A stretch of DNA of 10,256 nt, taken from positions 1-10,256 of the forward strand of contig VGGT01000049.1 in NCBI GenBank assembly GCA_016868485.1, in the 5' to 3' direction. This stretch comes from Bacteroidota bacterium. Its GTDB lineage: Bacteria > Bacteroidota > Bacteroidia > UBA7662. Position numbers and translations under genes: made by a program. How positions within the stretch are numbered: the stretch's first letter is position 1; each line of letters starts with the position of its first letter. This document shows positions 6,428-10,256 of this stretch, piece after piece. The notes under the pieces were generated by a model. That model did no database searches. It was not told the DNA's origin and saw only the letters and a program-made list of their open reading frames with translations.

Positions 6428-8533
6428 TCAATAAAAAAGATGACGCTCGTCTTTGATGGAGAGGAGTTCTCTGCGCGCAGAGAGTCCCTCCCCAGCAACG
6501 CGCGACTTCAATTGATTGCGCAAATTACCATGTGTTGGGCCTTGTTCTGCCTCTTTCGGCATGGGGGTAACGGAATCTACTACAACCACAAACACCCCAT
6601 TATTGCCATGAATGGGCTTGCTGAGGGTCCCCTTCTTTCCACCAAAAATGAAACCCGAAACTTTAGGCTCCATTCCAATATTGTTGAGAAAACCAGATCC
6701 AAAGTTCACAGAAGCAAAGGTTTGGGCTACCGTTCCCATGCCAATGGCCATACGCTCAACGCTATTGCCTTCTTTCTTACGGGTTTCCTCTAATTTGGCT
6801 GAAATCTGCTCTGCCTTTTTATCTCGCTTATACCGGCTTTCAACAACAGTGCGAACCGCCTCAAAAGGTTTAATGCCTTTCGGTATGCGCACAGTCAAAA
6901 TGGCGACAACAAACTGCTGCTGCGATTCAAACACAGGGCTCACGGCTCCGTCCTCGGAGCGAAAGGCCCAACGAACCACTTCACGCGTGTTTTCTAGACC
7001 CGACAAACCACGATCAGTTGTTTTTAAACCTTCAGCTGAGCGCTTTTCGATTCCTGATTTTTTGGCCTCTTGCTCAAAACTATCCTTGTCTTTTACCCTG
7101 GACACAAAAGCAGAGGCTGAATCATAAGCCACTCGATAAGTTTCCGTGCCCGCACTCAACTCATAAGAAACGGTGGCAAAACGTGCCATTGTGCGACCGC
7201 CCTTTTGATCCGTAATTTCGATAATGTGAAATCCAAAATCTGATTTAACCAGAACTTGATCACCCTTCTTGCCCTCAAAACAAGCATCATTGAATGGCTT
7301 AACCATAGCGCCTTCGGCAAAAAAGCCTAAATCGCCACCATTCATTCCTGAGCCTGGATCCTCACTATTGACCTGTGCCAAGGCAGCAAAATTGGCTCCA
7401 TTTTTCACCAATTGCAACAAGCTGTCTGCACGCTTCTTAGCGGTCTCCTCCGTTTCGGTGTCTTTCACTTTAACTAAAATGTGGCGTGCTTTAACAGAGT
7501 CTGGCCGTACCATTCTGCGCGCCAAACGAGTCAGCTTGAACATATTTCCATCCTGATATACCTCACTGAGCGCACCGATGGTATCACCAAACAACCTGCT
7601 GCGGGTTTCGTCGGTCAACTCCGTTTGGGCATAGAAACGATCATCGCCGGCTTGCTCAGAATTCATGACGACGAACATAGAGTCGTCGTCGGAGGATAGC
7701 CAAGAAACGCGGATTTCATTCAATTTCTTGAGCAATGCATCACGATCTTCTGCTGATGGCTTTACTTCAAAAACCACATAATCTAAATTTCTTTGTGCCT
7801 CCTTGCTCTTAAATTCCCAGGCATGTTCCTGATACCATTTGCGCAAATCCTCCTCAGGCGCTTCAATGCTGCTATCGGCAATTGTGCTGTAATCAACGCG
7901 CAAAAATCGTCCTGAAGCGGTTTCAAATACCTGCTTCATATAAGACTGCGCCGAGAAATTAGTTACATACAAACCCTTGGTGATGAGCGTGTTGTATTTT
8001 TCATTCTCCCGGTCCGAGACCAAGTATTTTTCAAATGCCTTCCATTTGTTCTGCATTTCCTCAGGCTGTTGGTCGATTTCTCGAAGGAATTTTAGAACTT
8101 GACTGCGATCGAAATTACCGGTGTTGGGATCTGTGAACGCTTGTTTTACAGTGGGATGAATTTGAGATCCTTGCACCATATCAAACAACTCCTCACGGGA
8201 AACAGCAAGTCCGAGGTCGGAGCTGGCGTTTTTCATGATCCGCTCGCGCACCAATTCGTTCCAAACCTGATCGCGCAGTGAAGACAAGGTCGCTTCATCA
8301 ACTTTATCGGTTTTTGAATTGGCTTTATAGTTCTCAACAGCCTCGGCCACACGCTCTTCGAACATCGGTGCGGTAATCTCTTCACCATCAATTTCTCCTA
8401 TAACGTTGGAGTTGCTTTGGTTGAATAAGCTGTTTTGCGAGAAAACATCCATCAATAAAAACGAAACCAAGGCCAAACCAATCAATATGACCATCAAACC
8501 GGCCTTGTTTCTAATCTGCGTGATAATTGACAT
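6428..8533 (-). CDS. ppiD: Periplasmic peptidyl-prolyl isomerase, PpiD/SurA-like (parvulin domain)
   Basis: A 701-residue inner-membrane-anchored folding factor for exported and outer-membrane proteins. The N-terminus (MSIITQIRNKAGLMVILIGL) has the short basic start and single membrane helix (about 12-30) typical of PpiD and its Bacteroidota relatives. A SurA_N-type region covers about 45-180 (VIGEIDGEEITAPMFEERV). One parvulin (PpiC) domain lies at about 346-443, with the hallmark blocks ARHILV, DPGSGMNGGDLGFFAEGAMVKPF and FGFHIIEI. About 255 residues follow with no recognised catalytic motif; this is usual for the large Bacteroidota members. The ATG at 8533 has a consensus Bacteroidota promoter just upstream, so this gene can be transcribed independently of the CNNM gene. 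The symbol is by architecture; it could equally be called SurA-like. Confidence 0.93.
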   Translation of the reverse strand: MSIITQIRNKAGLMVILIGLALVSFLLMDVFSQNSLFNQSNSNVIGEIDGEEITAPMFEERVAEAVENYKANSKTDKVDEATLSSLRDQVWNELVRERIMKNASSDLGLAVSREELFDMVQGSQIHPTVKQAFTDPNTGNFDRSQVLKFLREIDQQPEEMQNKWKAFEKYLVSDRENEKYNTLITKGLYVTNFSAQSYMKQVFETASGRFLRVDYSTIADSSIEAPEEDLRKWYQEHAWEFKSKEAQRNLDYVVFEVKPSAEDRDALLKKLNEIRVSWLSSDDDSMFVVMNSEQAGDDRFYAQTELTDETRSRLFGDTIGALSEVYQDGNMFKLTRLARRMVRPDSVKARHILVKVKDTETEETAKKRADSLLQLVKNGANFAALAQVNSEDPGSGMNGGDLGFFAEGAMVKPFNDACFEGKKGDQVLVKSDFGFHIIEITDQKGGRTMARFATVSYELSAGTETYRVAYDSASAFVSRVKDKDSFEQEAKKSGIEKRSAEGLKTTDRGLSGLENTREVVRWAFRSEDGAVSPVFESQQQFVVAILTVRIPKGIKPFEAVRTVVESRYKRDKKAEQISAKLEETRKKEGNSVERMAIGMGTVAQTFASVNFGSGFLNNIGMEPKVSGFIFGGKKGTLSKPIHGNNGVFVVVVDSVTPMPKEAEQGPTHGNLRNQLKSRVAGEGLSARRELLSIKDERHLFY
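6457..6494. repeat. Long imperfect palindrome in the last codons of ppiD
   Basis: The core TCTCTGCGCGCAGAGA (6468-6483) is a perfect 16-bp palindrome. Flanking arms extend it, so that in the ppiD mRNA 17 of 19 opposed positions can pair, two of them as G-U, with one 2-base internal mismatch. A few central bases must stay open as the loop in RNA. It encodes residues near the C-terminus (GEGLSARRELLS) and ends about 26 bases before the stop codon. A run of six U lies about 19 bases further on (6433-6438), too distant for a standard intrinsic terminator. Possible roles are 3'-end protection or termination together with the spacer hairpin. Confidence 0.6.
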
Positions 8534-8555
8534 TCTTAAAAAATTAAAAAGTGTG

Positions 8556-8585
8556 CAAAAATAAGGGAATTAAGACAAAAAACAA
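8556..8585 (-). promoter_or_regulatory. Bacteroidota-type promoter for ppiD
   Basis: On the - strand, TATTTTTG (8556-8563) matches the Bacteroidota housekeeping -7 consensus TAnnTTTG at every fixed position. A TTG -33 element (8583-8585) lies 19 bases upstream, within the known 17-23 range. The -7 box is 22 bases from the ppiD ATG, giving a short leader of roughly 15 bases. The surrounding bases are AT-rich. It lies in the only sizeable intergenic gap of the window (8534-8619). Confidence 0.75.
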
Positions 8586-8619
8586 GAAGAATAGCGGCTT
8601 TAGCCTTTGAATCCTTTTC

Positions 8620-9885
8620 CTATTCGGGTTCTACCCGAATCAAACGCACCAAATCGATTCGCGTGCGGTTAACTTTGATGACGACACACCGATAACCTGG
8701 AAGTTCAATTTCCTTATTCGCCTCGGGAATGTCGGGGTCCTGCTCGAGAATGAGACCGCCGAGCGTGGTGTAGTCGCCTAATGGTAAACTCAGATCATAT
8801 TGTTCGTTTAGGTAATCTACCTCCAACCGAGCCGAAAACAGATATTCACCCGCGCCAACCATTTGCTCAACGAGGTCTTCAGAGTCATGTTCATCTTCTA
8901 TTTCTCCAAAAATCTCTTCAATCAGGTCTTCCACCGTAACAATTCCGCTGGTTACACCGAACTCATCCACCACCAAAGCGATACTCTTCCGATGAACATT
9001 AAACTCCCTCAGCAACTCCATGGCCGGTTTGGTTTCTGGAACAATGGGGATGGGCAGCGTAACTGAAGCGATGTCGTGAGCAGCCCCCAGCATCGATTGA
9101 AAATGAACATAGCCCGTGATGTGGTCGATCGTGCCTTCATACACCAAAATCTTGGAATGTTCTGATTCTGCAAACAACTTCCGCAACCGGTCAGGCGACT
9201 CTGTGATGGCCACGGCCACCAATTCTGTGCGTGGCACCATGCAGGTTCGCACTTTAACTTCTGTGAAAGAGAGTGCATTCTGCAAATACTCCAGTTCGGC
9301 TGCACTTTCGCCTACGCTTCCTTCAGCATGGCCCGATTTATCCTGCAGTAGATGATCTAAATCCTGCTTACCAAAAATCAACCGTTCGTCATCTTTACTC
9401 AATCCAAAAAGGCCAAGCAAGACGCGACTAATCCAAACTACGCCTTTCACGAGGGGGTAAAAAAGAAAATAGCATACCTGAATGGGTAGCGCGAGCGATA
9501 TGAGCAAGCGGTCGGCGGCCATGGCGAACAAGCTCTTGGGTAAAAACTCACCGAAAATCAAAACCACCAGGGTCGACAATACGCTCTGCGTGAGGAGTTC
9601 TAAAGAAGGAGTGGCATAGGTCGCGCCCAACCACGAACGTACGGGCTCTTGAAGCAGGGCAGACATCACAGACCCATAGACCACCAGTGCGAAATTATTA
9701 CCCACCAAAATGAGACCCAAGAATTCAGCTGGTCTGTGCACGAAAGCCGACATAATGCGCGCCCCCATCTGTCCTTGCTTGTTCTTTAATTCGATCCGAA
9801 AGCGATTGGCGGAAAAGTAGGCTATTTCCATGCCCGAGAAAAAGGCTGAAAACGCCAAGGCCAAAACTATGATGAGAACATCCAT
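8620..9885 (-). CDS. CNNM/CorC-HlyC family membrane transporter with CBS pair
   Basis: A 421-residue protein of the CNNM family (DUF21 membrane domain, CBS pair, CorC_HlyC domain), often annotated 'hemolysin'. Characterised members affect Mg2+ or Co2+ efflux. The DUF21 domain (about 1-165) begins MDVLIIVLALAFSAFFSGMEIAYFSANR. Its small polar residues after the first helix (SGMEIA) correspond to the family's ion site, and further hydrophobic segments lie near 55-78, 97-120 and 127-162. The CBS pair covers about 213-335, with VPRTELVAV and DEFGVTSGIVTVEDLIEEIFGEIEDEHD, a strongly diagnostic block. CorC_HlyC follows at about 345-418. The family also includes gliding protein GldE, but nothing here (no ssb or gldD neighbour) supports that name. 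It lies 44 bases downstream of lptC, and lptC-CNNM-ppiD is a familiar Bacteroidota order. A -7-like box lies 5 bases before the ATG. Confidence 0.92.
   Translation of the reverse strand: MDVLIIVLALAFSAFFSGMEIAYFSANRFRIELKNKQGQMGARIMSAFVHRPAEFLGLILVGNNFALVVYGSVMSALLQEPVRSWLGATYATPSLELLTQSVLSTLVVLIFGEFLPKSLFAMAADRLLISLALPIQVCYFLFYPLVKGVVWISRVLLGLFGLSKDDERLIFGKQDLDHLLQDKSGHAEGSVGESAAELEYLQNALSFTEVKVRTCMVPRTELVAVAITESPDRLRKLFAESEHSKILVYEGTIDHITGYVHFQSMLGAAHDIASVTLPIPIVPETKPAMELLREFNVHRKSIALVVDEFGVTSGIVTVEDLIEEIFGEIEDEHDSEDLVEQMVGAGEYLFSARLEVDYLNEQYDLSLPLGDYTTLGGLILEQDPDIPEANKEIELPGYRCVVIKVNRTRIDLVRLIRVEPE
8622..8640 (-). repeat. 8-bp inverted repeat overlapping the CNNM stop codon
   Basis: ATTCGGGT (8622-8629), TCT, ACCCGAAT (8633-8640) form a perfect 8-bp stem with a 3-base loop. 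The stem covers the last codons (RVEPE) and touches the TAG stop of the CNNM gene. The bases after it on the - strand (AGGAAAAGG) are A/G-rich, so it is not a standard intrinsic terminator. A pyrimidine-rich stretch further downstream leads into the ppiD promoter. It may mark the end of the CNNM transcript. Confidence 0.4.
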
Positions 9886-9890
9886 TTCTG

Positions 9891-9898
9891 CAAAAATA
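9891..9898 (-). promoter_or_regulatory. Promoter -7 element immediately before the CNNM start codon
   Basis: TATTTTTG on the - strand matches TAnnTTTG fully and shares TATTTTTGCA with the ppiD promoter. It ends only 5 bases before the ATG, so transcription from it would start at or next to the start codon (a leaderless mRNA). I find no TTG at the -33 position 17-23 bases upstream, so the promoter may be weak, or the match may be chance in a 44-base gap. Confidence 0.4.
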
Positions 9899-9929
9899 CG
9901 GAAGCATTAGCGCATCCGCACCCGTCGAG

Positions 9930-10256
9930 CTATTGCTGCACTTTAAAAGACCCCCGGGTATTGATAATGCGATAATTTTCGAAACGATCATCGGACTCTA
10001 ACCCATCCCCATACAAAACCTCATCGGGGCGTACAATGCGCACATAAGCATCACTGCTGATGCGTCCTTTTTGTTCCTCCCACTGTAATCGCTCAGTAAA
10101 AAGTGTATCGCCCTCGCTGTTCGTTACCACCACATTTCCTCGCGCTTGCATCAACCGCTTACGGGGGAATCGGAAAGCCTCTCGGGCCGTGAGCTTGCTG
10201 TTCACCCGACCATTTTGATCGTAGAAAGTCGCTTTTATGCCCCGAGTCATTTCTAC
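9930..10256 (-). CDS. lptC: LPS export periplasmic protein LptC, C-terminal part (5' end outside window)
   Basis: The last 108 residues of a protein whose frame stays open to the right edge. The pattern GIKATFYDQNGRVNSKLTAR, then ARGNVVVTNSEGDTLFTERLQWEEQKGRISSDAYVRIVRPDEVLYGDGLESD, is the repetitive beta-strand 'jellyroll' of LptC/OstA-type proteins. In particular xGNVVVxNxxGDxLxTExLxW and xxGxGLES are typical of Bacteroidota LptC. LptC sits on the inner-membrane LptBFG complex and passes LPS to the periplasmic bridge. The N-terminal membrane anchor must lie beyond the window. The ATG at 10250 falls inside the domain and is not the start. The downstream neighbour is the CNNM gene, 44 bases away, probably in the same operon. 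Confidence 0.87.
   Translation of the reverse strand, partial: VEMTRGIKATFYDQNGRVNSKLTAREAFRFPRKRLMQARGNVVVTNSEGDTLFTERLQWEEQKGRISSDAYVRIVRPDEVLYGDGLESDDRFENYRIINTRGSFKVQQ

Noticed and set aside
6404..7127. Overlapping + strand open frames of 129 and 171 codons opposite ppiD
   Set aside because: They lie antisense to a gene with clear domain motifs, show no recognisable protein features, and have no promoter or ribosome-binding signal.
7667..7690. GACGACG / CGTCGTC 7-bp inverted repeat with a 10-base loop in ppiD
   Set aside because: It is built from repeated Asp/Ser codons (SSDDDS), is short, and is expected by chance in 10 kb.
8596..8605. GGCTTTAGCC as a terminator hairpin before the ppiD promoter
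   Set aside because: The stem has four pairs at most and a 2-base loop, so it is not stable, although a pyrimidine-rich stretch follows it on the - strand.
9009..9305. - strand frame of 98 codons within the CNNM gene
   Set aside because: It is an out-of-frame shadow of the CBS region; the main frame carries the diagnostic motifs.
8620..9885. Naming the CNNM protein GldE (gliding motility)
   Set aside because: GldE belongs to the same superfamily, but the usual neighbours are absent and the lptC-ppiD setting points to a general CNNM transporter.

Overview
The window looks like ordinary chromosome from a member of the Bacteroidota, probably a Flavobacteriales or Cryomorphaceae-like lineage (the rank is an inference). 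The main evidence is a DUF2480-family protein, a family I know only from this phylum. The order lptC > CNNM/CorC transporter > PpiD/SurA-like isomerase is also familiar from these genomes, and two promoter -7 elements match the Bacteroidota consensus TAnnTTTG. I see no mobile element, phage gene, CRISPR array, tRNA or rRNA. Coding density is very high.

Layout. On the + strand, from the left edge, lies the 3' part of an M23 peptidoglycan endopeptidase gene. It overlaps bcp (thiol peroxidase) by an ATGA junction. Everything else is on the - strand, read from right to left: the 3' end of lptC, a CNNM/CorC-type membrane transporter, a 701-residue PpiD/SurA-like periplasmic folding factor, a DUF2480 protein, an MltD-like lytic transglycosylase with one LysM domain, and uvrA. 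The last three genes are joined by two successive 4-base ATGA overlaps. The two transcription units converge, and the 3' ends of bcp and uvrA overlap by 16 bases.

How the genes fit together. Most of the window concerns the cell envelope: LPS delivery (LptC), ion transport (CNNM), outer-membrane protein folding (PpiD-like), and cell-wall cleavage by both an endopeptidase (M23) and a transglycosylase (MltD-like). The nucleotide-excision repair gene uvrA is the terminal gene of the envelope operon, and the stress enzyme bcp follows the M23 gene.

I do not see a clearly new multi-gene system. The less ordinary signals are non-coding. They are a perfect 12-bp inverted repeat inside the mltD linker, a long hairpin in the last codons of ppiD with a second hairpin just after its stop, a hairpin directly behind the bcp stop codon that lies inside uvrA, a -7 element so close to the CNNM start codon that it suggests a leaderless mRNA, and the position of the uncharacterised DUF2480 gene in this envelope operon.
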